From positions 310,001-374,000 of the forward strand of contig NZ_JRHH01000001.1 of NCBI RefSeq assembly GCF_000757385.1: a stretch of 64,000 nt of DNA, written 5' to 3'. The translations under genes were made by a program, and so were the position numbers. Shown here in pieces: positions 9,401 to 18,094 of the stretch. The notes beneath the pieces are model-generated. The model did not search any database, was not told the origin of the DNA, and saw nothing but the letters and a program-made list of their open reading frames with translations. The stretch comes from Flavobacterium aquatile LMG 4008 = ATCC 11947. Its GTDB lineage: Bacteria; Bacteroidota; Bacteroidia; Flavobacteriales; Flavobacteriaceae. Position 1 is the first letter of the stretch, and every line of letters begins with the position of its first letter.

Positions 9401-10351
9401 ATGAATTTTACAACCAAAGTACCAATCGAGAAATATAGAAATCCGATAGATTATAATTCCAAGATTATGTCTGTAGGTTCTTGTTTTGCTGAAAATATAG
9501 GTGAGAAATTTGAATATTTTAAGTTTCAGAATTCGGTGAATCCGTTTGGTATAATTTTCAACTCAGTTTCTATTGAAAAATTAGTAAATCGAATTGTAAA
9601 TCAAATCGAATTTAAAGAAAACGACATTTTTTTTCATAACGATTTATGGCATTGCTACGAAGTTCATTCGGAAATATCAAATGCTAATAAAGAAGATTTT
9701 CTTATTATTTTAAACAGAGTTTTATTAGAAAATTTTAATGCTTTTTCAAATGCAACTCACATCATAATAACCTATGGAACGAGTTGGGTTTATCGAAATA
9801 AAACTTCTAATGAAGTTGTTGCCAATTGTCATAAAGTTGCCCAAAATCAATTTGATAAAGAAATTTTATCGGCAGAAACTATCGAAAAATCAATTGAAAA
9901 AACGATCAATTTAATTCAGAAAATAAATCCAAATTGCAACTTCATTTTCACAATTTCACCAGTTAGACATATTAAAGACGGCTTTGTAGAAAATCAAAGA
10001 AGTAAAGCACATTTGATTACGGCTTTACAATCTGCAATTTGTAATCTGCAATCTGCAAACTATTTTCCTTCCTACGAAATCATGATGGATGAACTTCGGG
10101 ATTATCGATTTTATGCAGATGATATGTTGCATCCAAGCCAGACTGCAATCGATTATATTTGGATGAAATTCTTTGAAAATTATGTTTCTGAAAATGAATT
10201 TTCAACTATGAATAAGGTTTGTGAAATTCAAAGAGCTTTAAAACATAGACCATTCAACCCAGAATCTGAAAGTCATTTGAAGTTTTTATCTAATTTAAAT
10301 TTGAAAATATCTAAAATTCAAGAAGTGCTTCCTTCAATAAAGTTCAGTTAA
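9401..10351 (+). CDS. GSCFA-family protein (SGNH-hydrolase-like)
   Basis: The 316-residue protein carries the family's name-giving motif near its N-terminus (MSVGSCFAENIGEKF, about residues 25-39), later TYGTSWVYR, FIFTISPVRHIKDG and the C-terminal DMLHPSQTAIDYIW that resembles the DxxH block of SGNH/GDSL esterases. It has no signal peptide. The substrate is unknown. Residues around 205-222 (ALQSAICNLQSAN) are encoded by a short tandem repeat of the AATCTGC type (about 10020-10062) that also occurs in spacers of this window. The next gene's promoter starts immediately after the stop codon. Confidence 0.88.
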   Translation: MNFTTKVPIEKYRNPIDYNSKIMSVGSCFAENIGEKFEYFKFQNSVNPFGIIFNSVSIEKLVNRIVNQIEFKENDIFFHNDLWHCYEVHSEISNANKEDFLIILNRVLLENFNAFSNATHIIITYGTSWVYRNKTSNEVVANCHKVAQNQFDKEILSAETIEKSIEKTINLIQKINPNCNFIFTISPVRHIKDGFVENQRSKAHLITALQSAICNLQSANYFPSYEIMMDELRDYRFYADDMLHPSQTAIDYIWMKFFENYVSENEFSTMNKVCEIQRALKHRPFNPESESHLKFLSNLNLKISKIQEVLPSIKFS

Positions 10352-10400
10352 AATACGTTTTTTTACGTATTGATTGTGTTTAAGTTAAAAATGAAATTTG
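10352..10400 (+). promoter_or_regulatory. Regulated promoter P1: palindrome plus -7 element
   Basis: AATACG-N8-CGTATT occupies 10352-10371. A -33-like TTG is at 10370-10372, and 20 bases later GAAATTTG (10393-10400) matches the -7 consensus at 7 of 8 positions. The palindrome-to--7 distance (41 from first base to first base) is identical at P2 (11752-11800) and P3 (16491-16539). The position just upstream of and touching the -33 element is what is expected for an activator. Confidence 0.7.
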
Positions 10401-10427
10401 TCTTAATTAACTTAAAAACAAAAAAAC

Positions 10428-10958
10428 ATGAAAAATTTCAACAAATTCTCCGCAATTTTACTTCTTTCTTTTCTTAGTCTATCTTGTAGTAGTGATAGCG
10501 ATGGCGGTGGCGGATCTGGACCAGCAACTGGCGGGTTTATTAAAGCAAAAGTAGCAGGTGCCAATTTCCAATCAGACGACATGACAACTGTGGGAACTTA
10601 CAACAGTGGCGCAATGGTTTTACAAGGAACAACATTAGACGGAAAATCGGTTACTATTCAGTTATATGCTTTAGATGGTTCGCTTGAAACAGGAACTTAC
10701 AACATGAATGCAACTAATGAAAATGATGCTTACACAGGAAGTTTGAATTATGCAACAGTGAATTTAGACACTTTTACTACACAATCTTACAATTCCTTAA
10801 ATTGTGAAAATGCAACTGGAACTTTGGAAGTTACTTTCATCGATGCTACAAAAATTGAAGGAACTTTTAGTTTTGTAGGCAAAGAAGTGAAAATGGATGA
10901 AACTTGCGATGGTGCGACAAAAAATGTTACTAATGGTTCTTTTAGATTAGAATTATAA
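10428..10958 (+). CDS. Small secreted lipoprotein (DUF6252-like)
   Basis: The 176-residue protein has a lipoprotein signal (MKNFNKFSAILLLSFLSLSCSSDSDGGGG) followed by a Gly-rich linker and one compact beta-rich domain (FIKAKVAGANFQSDD ... VTIQLYALDGSLETGTYNM ... GTLEVTFIDATKIEGTFSFVGKE ... VTNGSFRLEL). This pattern resembles the DUF6252 lipoproteins of Flavobacteria; that assignment is from memory of the pattern and is moderate. No enzyme motif is seen. It is preceded by promoter P1, suggesting control by the response regulator encoded at 15815, and followed by a terminator, so it is a single-gene unit. Confidence 0.78.
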   Translation: MKNFNKFSAILLLSFLSLSCSSDSDGGGGSGPATGGFIKAKVAGANFQSDDMTTVGTYNSGAMVLQGTTLDGKSVTIQLYALDGSLETGTYNMNATNENDAYTGSLNYATVNLDTFTTQSYNSLNCENATGTLEVTFIDATKIEGTFSFVGKEVKMDETCDGATKNVTNGSFRLEL

Positions 10959-10982
10959 TTAAAAACCTAATTATATGATTTT

Positions 10983-11013
10983 AAAGACTGTCTTTTTAAA
11001 GGCAGTCTTTTTT
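10983..11013 (+). terminator. Terminator after the P1-driven lipoprotein gene
   Basis: AAAGACTG / CAGTCTTT inverted repeat with a 12-base loop and a following T-run. Confidence 0.75.
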
Positions 11014-11043
11014 GCTTTAGCTGAGTTTTATTTTATAAATTTG
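11012..11043 (+). promoter_or_regulatory. Promoter of the DUF4230 gene
   Basis: TTG at 11012-11014, a 21-base spacer and TAAATTTG at 11036-11043 match the Bacteroidota consensus TTG-N(17-23)-TAnnTTTG. The ATG is at 11066. Confidence 0.6.
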
Positions 11044-11065
11044 AAATTGATACAATTTTAAATTT

Positions 11066-11752
11066 ATGACACGAAATACTTCTACCGAAACCGATATTAA
11101 AAACGTAATGACACCTTTAGTTCAAGCATTAATTCGATCTGGAAAAATTATCTATTTGATTCTTTTTGCCATTATCGGATTTTTAATCTATCAATTGGTG
11201 ACAAAAAACGACGGAACGTCATCGGTAGAATATGATACGGCTTTAATTCAGGAACAAATTAAAAATGTAGGGAAATTGGTAGTTACTGAAGGTCATTTTT
11301 CAGAAGTGATGACGTATAAAGATCAAAAGAAATATATTGGAGATTTAATTTCGTTTGAAAAAAAGGCGCTAGTAGTTATCAATGCTGATGTTGCTGTGAG
11401 TTTTGACTTGAGTAAAATAAAATATGATATTGATGAAAAAGCTAAAACGGTTAAAATTACAAGTATTCCAAAAGAAGAAATAAAAATTAGTCCCGATATT
11501 AAATATTATAATGTTGATCAAAGTACGTTTAACGAATTTACTGGAGAGGATTATAACAAAATCAATAAAATAGTGAAGGCGAATTTGGCTAAGAAAATTG
11601 AAAAATCTACATTAAAATCAAATGCAAAAAATAGATTGATTAGCGAATTATCAAAAATATTAATTGTGACCAATTCTATGGGTTGGAAGTTGCAATACAA
11701 CGGTGAAATAGTAAATTCTGATAAGGAATTTGGAACCCAACTCAAGAATTAA
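11066..11752 (+). CDS. DUF4230 protein, membrane-anchored
   Basis: This 228-residue protein has a single N-terminal transmembrane helix (about residues 25-46, SGKIIYLILFAIIGFLIYQLV) and a DUF4230 domain in the remainder (KNVGKLVVTEGHFSEVMTYKDQ, FEKKALVVINADVAVSFDLSKIKYDID). Proteins of this family are common in Bacteroidota and Firmicutes; their role is unknown. It has its own promoter and no terminator before promoter P2, which begins within its stop codon region (11752), so some read-through into the signalling operon is possible. Confidence 0.8.
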   Translation: MTRNTSTETDIKNVMTPLVQALIRSGKIIYLILFAIIGFLIYQLVTKNDGTSSVEYDTALIQEQIKNVGKLVVTEGHFSEVMTYKDQKKYIGDLISFEKKALVVINADVAVSFDLSKIKYDIDEKAKTVKITSIPKEEIKISPDIKYYNVDQSTFNEFTGEDYNKINKIVKANLAKKIEKSTLKSNAKNRLISELSKILIVTNSMGWKLQYNGEIVNSDKEFGTQLKN

Positions 11753-11800
11753 ATACGCATTTCTACGTATTGTTTTAATCAAGTCATTAAGTCAAATTTG
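11752..11800 (+). promoter_or_regulatory. Regulated promoter P2 of the signalling operon
   Basis: AATACG-N8-CGTATT at 11752-11771, TTG at 11770-11772, a 20-base spacer and CAAATTTG at 11793-11800 (7 of 8 matches to TAnnTTTG). Geometry is identical to P1. It drives the gene at 11812 and probably the kinases and regulator behind it, which would make the system self-regulated. Confidence 0.7.
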
Positions 11801-11811
11801 TAATTGATTTA

Positions 11812-12105
11812 ATGACTTTTTTTATGATTTATATATTAGTAATTTTAATTATTTTGATGCTTTTCATCATTATCTATTTGTTTATCAGTAATTCAAGTAT
11901 AAAGGATGAACACGCTAAAAATATGGAAAAATTGCAACTCATAATTTCTTCCTTACATTCTAAACAACAATCGCTCAACAATCAAGTCGTTATTTCTGAT
12001 GATTATAAATCCAATTATTCCAAAGACATGAAGGCTTTGGGTGACGAAGTTGTAGAACTACAAAAAGTTTTTATCGATATCATTTCGAATGGAAATTATA
12101 ACTAA
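11812..12105 (+). CDS. Small membrane protein heading the two-kinase operon
   Basis: The 97-residue protein has one N-terminal transmembrane helix (about residues 2-26, very rich in Ile/Leu) and a soluble tail with a heptad-like helical pattern (DEHAKNMEKLQLIISSLHSKQQSLNNQ ... MKALGDEVVELQKVFIDII). No family is recognised. ATG at 11812 is used; ATG 11824 is also possible. It lies 12 bases after the -7 element of P2 and 26 bases before the first kinase gene, so it is probably part of the signalling operon, perhaps as an accessory membrane component. That role is inference from position only. Confidence 0.65.
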   Translation: MTFFMIYILVILIILMLFIIIYLFISNSSIKDEHAKNMEKLQLIISSLHSKQQSLNNQVVISDDYKSNYSKDMKALGDEVVELQKVFIDIISNGNYN

Positions 12106-12131
12106 CTTTAGACAATGTAAATAAGAATTTT

Positions 12132-14066
12132 ATGATTAAAAAGACATTGTTACTAGTAGTTTTAGTTTTGTTTTCGTGTAAAAATGATGATGCAACAATC
12201 GAGCAATCTTCTCAATTTACAAAAAATCAAAAACAAATTATTTCGTGGTTTAATCTTGCACTTGCGCAAAGAAATATAAATCATTTTCTCATAGAAAAAT
12301 ATGCTGATAGTATTACAAAACAGGTTGCAAACGAAAGTCCAAATTTTAAAGCTCTCGGCTTATTATGTTATGGAAATTACTATAACTCTATTAACAACGA
12401 CAGTTTGTCTTTTAAAAATTATAATGAAGCTTTAAATATAGTTAGACAAACAAAAAATGATAGTTTATTAACTTCAGCCTACTACGGAATAGGGAATTAT
12501 TACAAACATACTGGTGACTATCCTAAAAGTATGGAGCATTTTTTAACTGCTTTAAAATTGTCAGAAAAACGAAAAGACACCATGGATATGGCGGTAATTT
12601 ATGCTAATTTAGGACAATTATATCTTCAAAAAGATGATCAAAAACAAGCCAAACACAATTTATATTTAGCTAAAAATCTTTTAGATAAAAAGAAACATAA
12701 ACCAGCTTACTTAATTACTATTCACACCTTAGCCAATTTAAACGGAATGAATGGAAATTTTACTGAAGCTTTGAAACTCGATGAAGAAGGTTTGAAGATT
12801 TCTAATAAACTAAAGTCTAACGATTTAAAAGCAACTTTTTTAGATAACAAAGCCAATTGTTTCATGTTTTCAAATCAATTGGACAGCGCCAAATATTATT
12901 TTAATGAATGTTTGAAATTAGATTTAATTGGTAAAAATGAAAAACAAATTTCAGATTCGTATGCCAATTTAGCACAACTAGCCGTTTTTTATAAGAATGA
13001 TGCTGATGTGAAAAGTTATACCGAAAAGAGTATTGCAATTGCTCAAAATGTAAATTATCATCCCGGAATTGCAAAAAATTACAATTTGCTTATTGATTTT
13101 TATAAATCCAAAGGTGATTATAAAAATGCTTACGAATATTCTAATAAATATCAGTCGGTTTATAAAAGTTTGATTAATGATAGAAAAGAAATTGCTGCAG
13201 CCGAGTTTAAAACTATTTACGAAACTGATAAAAAAGAAAAAGAACTCCTAATTTCTAAAAATAAAATAGCCGAAAGCGAACTTCAAATAAAAAAGAAAAA
13301 TACGCAATTTCAAATTTTGGCTTTGGTTTCTCTAGCTTTAATAGTAATTGGATACTTAATTTACCGTCAGCAGAAACTTAAAAACAAACAACAAGAGCAG
13401 GAGTTTCAACTTAAATCGGCCATTAAAGAGATTGAAACTCAAAATAAATTACACGAACAAAGACTGTCAATTTCTCGAGATTTACATGATAATATTGGTG
13501 CACAACTAACTTTCGTAATTTCGTCTGTAGATAATTTAAAATTCGGAAATCAAATAAGCGATTCTAAAATTGTAAATCAATTAACTAAGATAAGTGATTT
13601 TACAAAGTCAACAATAATCGAACTTCGCGATACTATTTGGGCAATGAATAGCAGCGAGTTTTCATTTGAGGATTTGCGTTCTCGAATTTTTAATTTTATC
13701 GAAAAAGCCAAAATTGCTCAAGAAAATATTGAATTTCAATTTAAAATAGACGAAACATTATCGGCGTTAAAAATCTCGTCGCTGGTTGGAATTAATGTTT
13801 ATAGAACCATTCAAGAAGCTATAAACAATGCTATAAAATATTCAGCAGCTGAAAAAATTTCGGTTAATGTTGCTGCAATTCATGATAAAATTGAAATCGA
13901 AATTACCGATAACGGAAAAGGTTTTGATATGGAAACGATCGTTTTAGGAAACGGAATTTTAAACATGAAAAAGCGAATTGAAGAAATTAATGGAAGTTTT
14001 ACGGTACAATCAACATTAAATAAAGGAACAACAATTACAATTTTATTGGGTAAAGATGAAGCATAG
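12132..14066 (+). CDS. TPR-containing sensor histidine kinase 1 (HisKA_3 type)
   Basis: The 644-residue protein starts with a lipoprotein-like signal (MIKKTLLLVVLVLFSCKNDD, Cys16). An extracytoplasmic region of about six TPR repeats follows (about 70-345, e.g. AYYGIGNYYKHTGDYPKSMEHFLTALKL). A coiled coil and one transmembrane helix (about 394-412) lead to the kinase core: dimerisation/phosphoacceptor motif RLSISRDLHDNIGAQ with His452, and a HATPase with EAINNAIKYSA (N box), DNGKGFD (G1) and GNGILNMKKR (G2). It should autophosphorylate and pass phosphate to the LuxR-type regulator at 15815. It overlaps the next, paralogous kinase gene by 11 bases. Confidence 0.9.
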   Translation: MIKKTLLLVVLVLFSCKNDDATIEQSSQFTKNQKQIISWFNLALAQRNINHFLIEKYADSITKQVANESPNFKALGLLCYGNYYNSINNDSLSFKNYNEALNIVRQTKNDSLLTSAYYGIGNYYKHTGDYPKSMEHFLTALKLSEKRKDTMDMAVIYANLGQLYLQKDDQKQAKHNLYLAKNLLDKKKHKPAYLITIHTLANLNGMNGNFTEALKLDEEGLKISNKLKSNDLKATFLDNKANCFMFSNQLDSAKYYFNECLKLDLIGKNEKQISDSYANLAQLAVFYKNDADVKSYTEKSIAIAQNVNYHPGIAKNYNLLIDFYKSKGDYKNAYEYSNKYQSVYKSLINDRKEIAAAEFKTIYETDKKEKELLISKNKIAESELQIKKKNTQFQILALVSLALIVIGYLIYRQQKLKNKQQEQEFQLKSAIKEIETQNKLHEQRLSISRDLHDNIGAQLTFVISSVDNLKFGNQISDSKIVNQLTKISDFTKSTIIELRDTIWAMNSSEFSFEDLRSRIFNFIEKAKIAQENIEFQFKIDETLSALKISSLVGINVYRTIQEAINNAIKYSAAEKISVNVAAIHDKIEIEITDNGKGFDMETIVLGNGILNMKKRIEEINGSFTVQSTLNKGTTITILLGKDEA

Positions 14067-15813
14067 AATAACTATATTTTTCTTTCTATTTTTTGCAAAT
14101 TGTATATTCTCGCAAACCAAGAAATCTATAGATTCTATTAATAATATTGCCTACGAAACCAAGTTGGAAAATTGTGTGGCTTTTTGTAAAGTATATAAAA
14201 AAAATGCCTCTGATGCTAAGAAGATAAATTATCCATTGGGTGAAGCCGAAAGTTATAGCAATTTGAGTTTGATGTCGTTTTTCAGTGGAAAATTCGACGA
14301 TAATTTTAGCTATTCGTTGCAAGCAATTGCTATTTATGAAAAGCTGAATGAGATTGAAAAGTTAGCCAATGAATACGGCGAAATGGGTTTTAGAATGAAT
14401 AAAAGAAATCCTAAGAAAGCACTGTATTACATGCAAAAGGGAATGAAAATTTCAGAAAAAAATAAGTTTCAAAAGCCACTTTTAGGAATTTACAATAATT
14501 ATGGAACTTTAAAACAGCAGCAAAACGAATTGGATAGTGCGCTGTATTTCTTCAGAAAATGTTTAAAAATTAAAGAATCAATTAAGGACAGCGTCGGAAT
14601 TCCTTATAGTTTAAACAATATTGCAGAGATTTTTATCATCAGAAAGCAATTTGCAGAAGCGAAAAAATTATTTGACAAATCATTGAAAATTAGGATTTTA
14701 AGAAATGATAAATATGGTATAGCAGACAGTTATGCTTATCTTGGAGATTTAAATCATGCCGAGAAAAAGTATGATGAGGCCATTTTAAATTATGATAAAT
14801 CGCTGGAATTTAGTTTGAAATACAAATTCAATAATTTGCTTCGACATAATTACAAAATGATTTCTGAATGTTACGAATATTCGAATAATTCTAAAGCTGC
14901 ATTGGTTGCCTACAAGAAACATGTGTTTTATAAAGACAGTATTTTAAATACCGAAACCAATTCGAAGATTGCAGAACTCGAAGTGAAATTTGAAACTAAA
15001 AATAAGGAAAAACAACTTTTAGAAAAAGAAATTGAAGTAAAAAATACTAGAAATAAATTGATTGCGGTTTCATCATTGGCATTGTTTATTGGTTTAATTG
15101 GTTACTTAATTTACCGTCAACAGAAGCTTAAAAATATACAGCAAAAGCAAGAATTTCAGTTAAAATCGGCAATTTCTGTTATAGAAACGCAAAATAAATT
15201 GCACGAACAAAGGTTGTCAATTTCAAGAGATTTGCATGACAATATTGGTGCACAGCTCACCTTTGTAATTTCATCAATTGATAATTTAAAATTTGGAAAT
15301 AAAATCAAAGACAGTAAAGTCACCAATCAACTAACAAAAATTAGTGATTTTACAAGAGCAACCATCATTGAACTTCGCGATACCATTTGGGCAATGAATA
15401 ATAGCGAATTTGTGTTTGAAGATTTGCGTTCAAGAATTTTTAATTTTATCGAAAAAGCTAAATTTGCTAGAGAAGACGTAGCTTTTAAATTTACAATTGA
15501 TGAAGCATTGCAAGACATTAAATTGTCATCGCTAGTTGGAATTAATATTTACAGAACCATTCAAGAAGCAATAAATAATGCTGTTAAATACTCTGAAGCG
15601 AGTGAAATTTCTGTCGATATAACAAACGAAAATGATCAAATTAAAATTGAAATTCAAGACAACGGAAAAGGATTTGATATCAATACAATAGACTTTGGGA
15701 ATGGTTTATACAACATGAAGAAGCGAGTTGAAGAAGTAGCTGGAGTTTTAAAAATAGAGTCAAATATAAATAGAGGAACTATAATAAATATTCTAATTAA
15801 TAAAAATCAATAA
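14056..15813 (+). CDS. TPR-containing sensor histidine kinase 2 (HisKA_3 type)
   Basis: This 585-residue paralogue of the preceding kinase has a classical signal peptide (MKHRITIFFFLFFANCIFSQ) instead of a clear lipobox, about five TPR repeats (60-300), a transmembrane helix (about 334-353) and an intact kinase core (RLSISRDLHDNIGAQ with His394; EAINNAVKYSE; DNGKGFD; GNGLYNMKKR). From the transmembrane helix onwards the two kinases are nearly colinear and highly similar, including YLIYRQQKLKN right after the membrane, whereas the TPR sensor parts have diverged. The gene is translationally coupled to its neighbours (11-base overlap upstream; 1 base before the regulator gene). Confidence 0.9.
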   Translation: MKHRITIFFFLFFANCIFSQTKKSIDSINNIAYETKLENCVAFCKVYKKNASDAKKINYPLGEAESYSNLSLMSFFSGKFDDNFSYSLQAIAIYEKLNEIEKLANEYGEMGFRMNKRNPKKALYYMQKGMKISEKNKFQKPLLGIYNNYGTLKQQQNELDSALYFFRKCLKIKESIKDSVGIPYSLNNIAEIFIIRKQFAEAKKLFDKSLKIRILRNDKYGIADSYAYLGDLNHAEKKYDEAILNYDKSLEFSLKYKFNNLLRHNYKMISECYEYSNNSKAALVAYKKHVFYKDSILNTETNSKIAELEVKFETKNKEKQLLEKEIEVKNTRNKLIAVSSLALFIGLIGYLIYRQQKLKNIQQKQEFQLKSAISVIETQNKLHEQRLSISRDLHDNIGAQLTFVISSIDNLKFGNKIKDSKVTNQLTKISDFTRATIIELRDTIWAMNNSEFVFEDLRSRIFNFIEKAKFAREDVAFKFTIDEALQDIKLSSLVGINIYRTIQEAINNAVKYSEASEISVDITNENDQIKIEIQDNGKGFDINTIDFGNGLYNMKKRVEEVAGVLKIESNINRGTIINILINKNQ

Positions 15814-15814
15814 G

Positions 15815-16462
15815 ATGATAAAAGTAGCCATAGTTGATGACAACACGTTTCTACAAAAAGCAATTCAGGATAAATTGATTTTTTTTAATGAAATTGAAAT
15901 CAAATTTAAAGCCAATCACGGCCAAGATTTGTTAGATAAATTAGATAAAAATCACAATATCGATTTGATTTTGATGGATATCGAAATGCCAAAAATGAAC
16001 GGAATTGAAGCTACAGAAATAGTGAAAAGTAAGTATCCTCAAATAAAAATAATTATGCTTACTGTTTTTGATAATGATGAAAATATTTTCAAATCAATTA
16101 AAGCTGGCGCAGATGGTTATTTATTAAAAGAAGTGAATCCAGAAGAATTACACAATGCCATTTTAGAAACACTAAAAGGTGGCGCAATTATGACGCCTTC
16201 AATAGCTTTAAAGACATTAAAATTATTTAGAAATCCAGAACTATTTGAAGATATTCCAAACCAAGAAGAATATAATTTAACCACACGAGAAATTGAGGTT
16301 TTAGAACAATTGAGTAAAGGTTTGAAGTACAATTCTATTGCCGAAAACTTATTTCTTTCTGTCGGCACCATTAGAAAACATGTTGAAAATATTTACAATA
16401 AACTGCAAGTTCATAACAAGTTAGAAGCTATTCAGAAAGCAAAATCTAATAAAATAATTTAG
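15815..16462 (+). CDS. NarL/LuxR-family response regulator
   Basis: The 215-residue protein has an N-terminal receiver domain (about 1-120; acidic pair D8/D9, phosphoacceptor D55 in LILMDIEMPKMNG, conserved K in YLLKEVNPEE) and a C-terminal GerE/LuxR helix-turn-helix (about 150-212; LTTREIEVLEQLSKGLKYNSIAENLFLSVGTIRKHVENIYNKLQVHNK). It is the natural partner of the two kinases directly upstream. Dimeric NarL-type regulators bind short inverted repeats; the AATACG-N8-CGTATT palindromes in the three nearby promoters are good candidate targets (inference). P3 begins 29 bases after the stop codon. Confidence 0.93.
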   Translation: MIKVAIVDDNTFLQKAIQDKLIFFNEIEIKFKANHGQDLLDKLDKNHNIDLILMDIEMPKMNGIEATEIVKSKYPQIKIIMLTVFDNDENIFKSIKAGADGYLLKEVNPEELHNAILETLKGGAIMTPSIALKTLKLFRNPELFEDIPNQEEYNLTTREIEVLEQLSKGLKYNSIAENLFLSVGTIRKHVENIYNKLQVHNKLEAIQKAKSNKII

Positions 16463-16490
16463 ACAATTTTTCTGATTATAAAAATGTTAA

Positions 16491-16539
16491 AATACGCAAT
16501 TTAGCGTATTTTTTTATGCCAATTAGCGAGATAGATTTG
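16491..16539 (+). promoter_or_regulatory. Regulated promoter P3 of the SUMF1-like gene
   Basis: AATACG-N8-CGTATT at 16491-16510 and TAGATTTG at 16532-16539, a full match to TAnnTTTG. The distance between the two is 41, as in P1 and P2. The -33 position has TTT (16510-16512) in place of TTG, suggesting greater dependence on an activator. Confidence 0.72.
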
Positions 16540-16566
16540 CCTTATAACTTTTTAAAAATCAAGACA

Positions 16567-18018
16567 ATGAAATCAAAAAATTATTTTTCAAAAATTGCTT
16601 CGGCATTATTTTTATTATTTGCTATCAACACAAATGCAAATAATGTAGAGATTACAGGAACTTCAGTTTCAGGTTCAGACATTACCTTTAATATTAGTTG
16701 GGAAAACTGTTGGAATGCCAATGTCGCACCAAATAATTGGGATGCTGTTTGGGTATTCGTGAAATTTCAAGATTGTAATACACGTTTATGGGCTCACACT
16801 AGTTTGAGTACAGTTGCAGGCGATCATTCTGCAGTTTCTCCATTACAAGTAGATCCAGTTGCCGATGGCCGAGGTGTTTTCATTAGAAGAAGTTCATTAG
16901 GTGGTGGAAATATTACTGCAACTTCAATCACATTAAAAATGACTGGCCTTGGAGCTGGACCATATAATTTTAAAGTTTTTGGTATCGAAATGGTGAATGT
17001 ACCTCAAGGAAATTTTGAAATTGGTGATGGTACAAGTACTTCATCATATAACAGTATTTCTATAACTGCAACTTCACAATCTACAGGATTAACTTCTGCT
17101 GTAATTGGTGGTGGTTCTGCAGCGGTTCCAGCAACTTTCCCAATGGGATTCAATGCTTTTTATTGTATGAAATATGAAATATCACAACAACAATATGTTG
17201 AGTTTTTAAACGCATTAACTTATGATCAACAAAAATCAAGAACGTTTAATGATCCAATTAGTGCAGCGGGAACTTATGCCATGTTTACAGGATTTAATTA
17301 TCGTAACGGAATTAGAATTTTAACACCAGGAAACAATGCTGCTATCCCAGCTGTTTATGCTTGTGATGCAACTGCTGGTGTAGAAAACAATAGCGATGAC
17401 GGTCAAGCAATTGCTAATAGCGGAATGAGTTATGCCGATTTATCTGCCTATTTAGATTGGGCTGCTTTACGTCCAATGACAGAAATGGAATTCGAAAAAG
17501 TAACTAGAGGAACTTTATCAAGAGTTGGTGGAGAATATGCTTGGGGATCAACAGATATTGTAGCGATAAATAATTATTCTGGAGGTTTAATAAATGATTT
17601 TCAAGCAAACGAAACTTATACTCCTGCAACTAATGGAGCTTGCGCGGTTGGTCTTGGAAGTATAAGTGGTATATATGGTCCTTTAAAAGTAGGAGTGTTT
17701 GCTACAGGTACTTCTGGTAGAGCTTCTTCGGGTGCAGCTTACTATGGTGCAATGGAAATGAGTGGAAATTTACAAGAAAGATGTGTAACAACAGCAAATG
17801 CAACAGGTACAGCTTTCAATGGTACACTTGGCGATGGAACATTAACACCTCTTGGAGATTCTAATCAAGCTACTTGGCCATCACCAGTTACTGCAATTGG
17901 AATTGCATTTAAAGGTGGTGATTATGTAAGTCCTGCTACATCAGCAAGAATTTCTCATAGAAATACAACAGTTGATGCTGCAAAATATCCAGTTTATGGC
18001 GGTCGTGGTGTAAGATAA
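16567..18018 (+). CDS. Secreted SUMF1/formylglycine-generating-enzyme-like protein
   Basis: The start is placed at ATG 16567, which opens a good signal peptide (MKSKNYFSKIASALFLLFAINTNANN); the 51 bases before it, in frame from 16516, contain the -7 element and are not coding. The mature protein has an N-terminal beta domain (about 20-140) and a SUMF1/FGE-sulfatase fold (about 150-483: FYCMKYEISQQQYVEFLNALTYDQQ, RPMTEMEFEKVTRG, GGEYAWGSTDI, ARISHRNTTVDAAKYPVYGGRGVR). The C-terminal Cys pair of true formylglycine enzymes is absent (the end reads GGRGVR, not GFRC), so a structural or binding role is more likely. It probably forms a unit with the repeat protein downstream. Confidence 0.85.
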   Translation: MKSKNYFSKIASALFLLFAINTNANNVEITGTSVSGSDITFNISWENCWNANVAPNNWDAVWVFVKFQDCNTRLWAHTSLSTVAGDHSAVSPLQVDPVADGRGVFIRRSSLGGGNITATSITLKMTGLGAGPYNFKVFGIEMVNVPQGNFEIGDGTSTSSYNSISITATSQSTGLTSAVIGGGSAAVPATFPMGFNAFYCMKYEISQQQYVEFLNALTYDQQKSRTFNDPISAAGTYAMFTGFNYRNGIRILTPGNNAAIPAVYACDATAGVENNSDDGQAIANSGMSYADLSAYLDWAALRPMTEMEFEKVTRGTLSRVGGEYAWGSTDIVAINNYSGGLINDFQANETYTPATNGACAVGLGSISGIYGPLKVGVFATGTSGRASSGAAYYGAMEMSGNLQERCVTTANATGTAFNGTLGDGTLTPLGDSNQATWPSPVTAIGIAFKGGDYVSPATSARISHRNTTVDAAKYPVYGGRGVR

Positions 18019-18094
18019 CATTCTAATTTGATTTGCATTTCAATAGTTTTGATTTGCAATACAATGAATTATAATAATTTAAAAATCAAATTAG

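Noticed and set aside
16516..16566. Upstream extension of the SUMF1-like protein (17 residues)
   Set aside because: The stretch contains the -7 element TAGATTTG, and the signal peptide starts only at ATG 16567.
16567..18018. Functional formylglycine-generating enzyme
   Set aside because: No Cys pair near the C-terminus and no sulfatase gene nearby.
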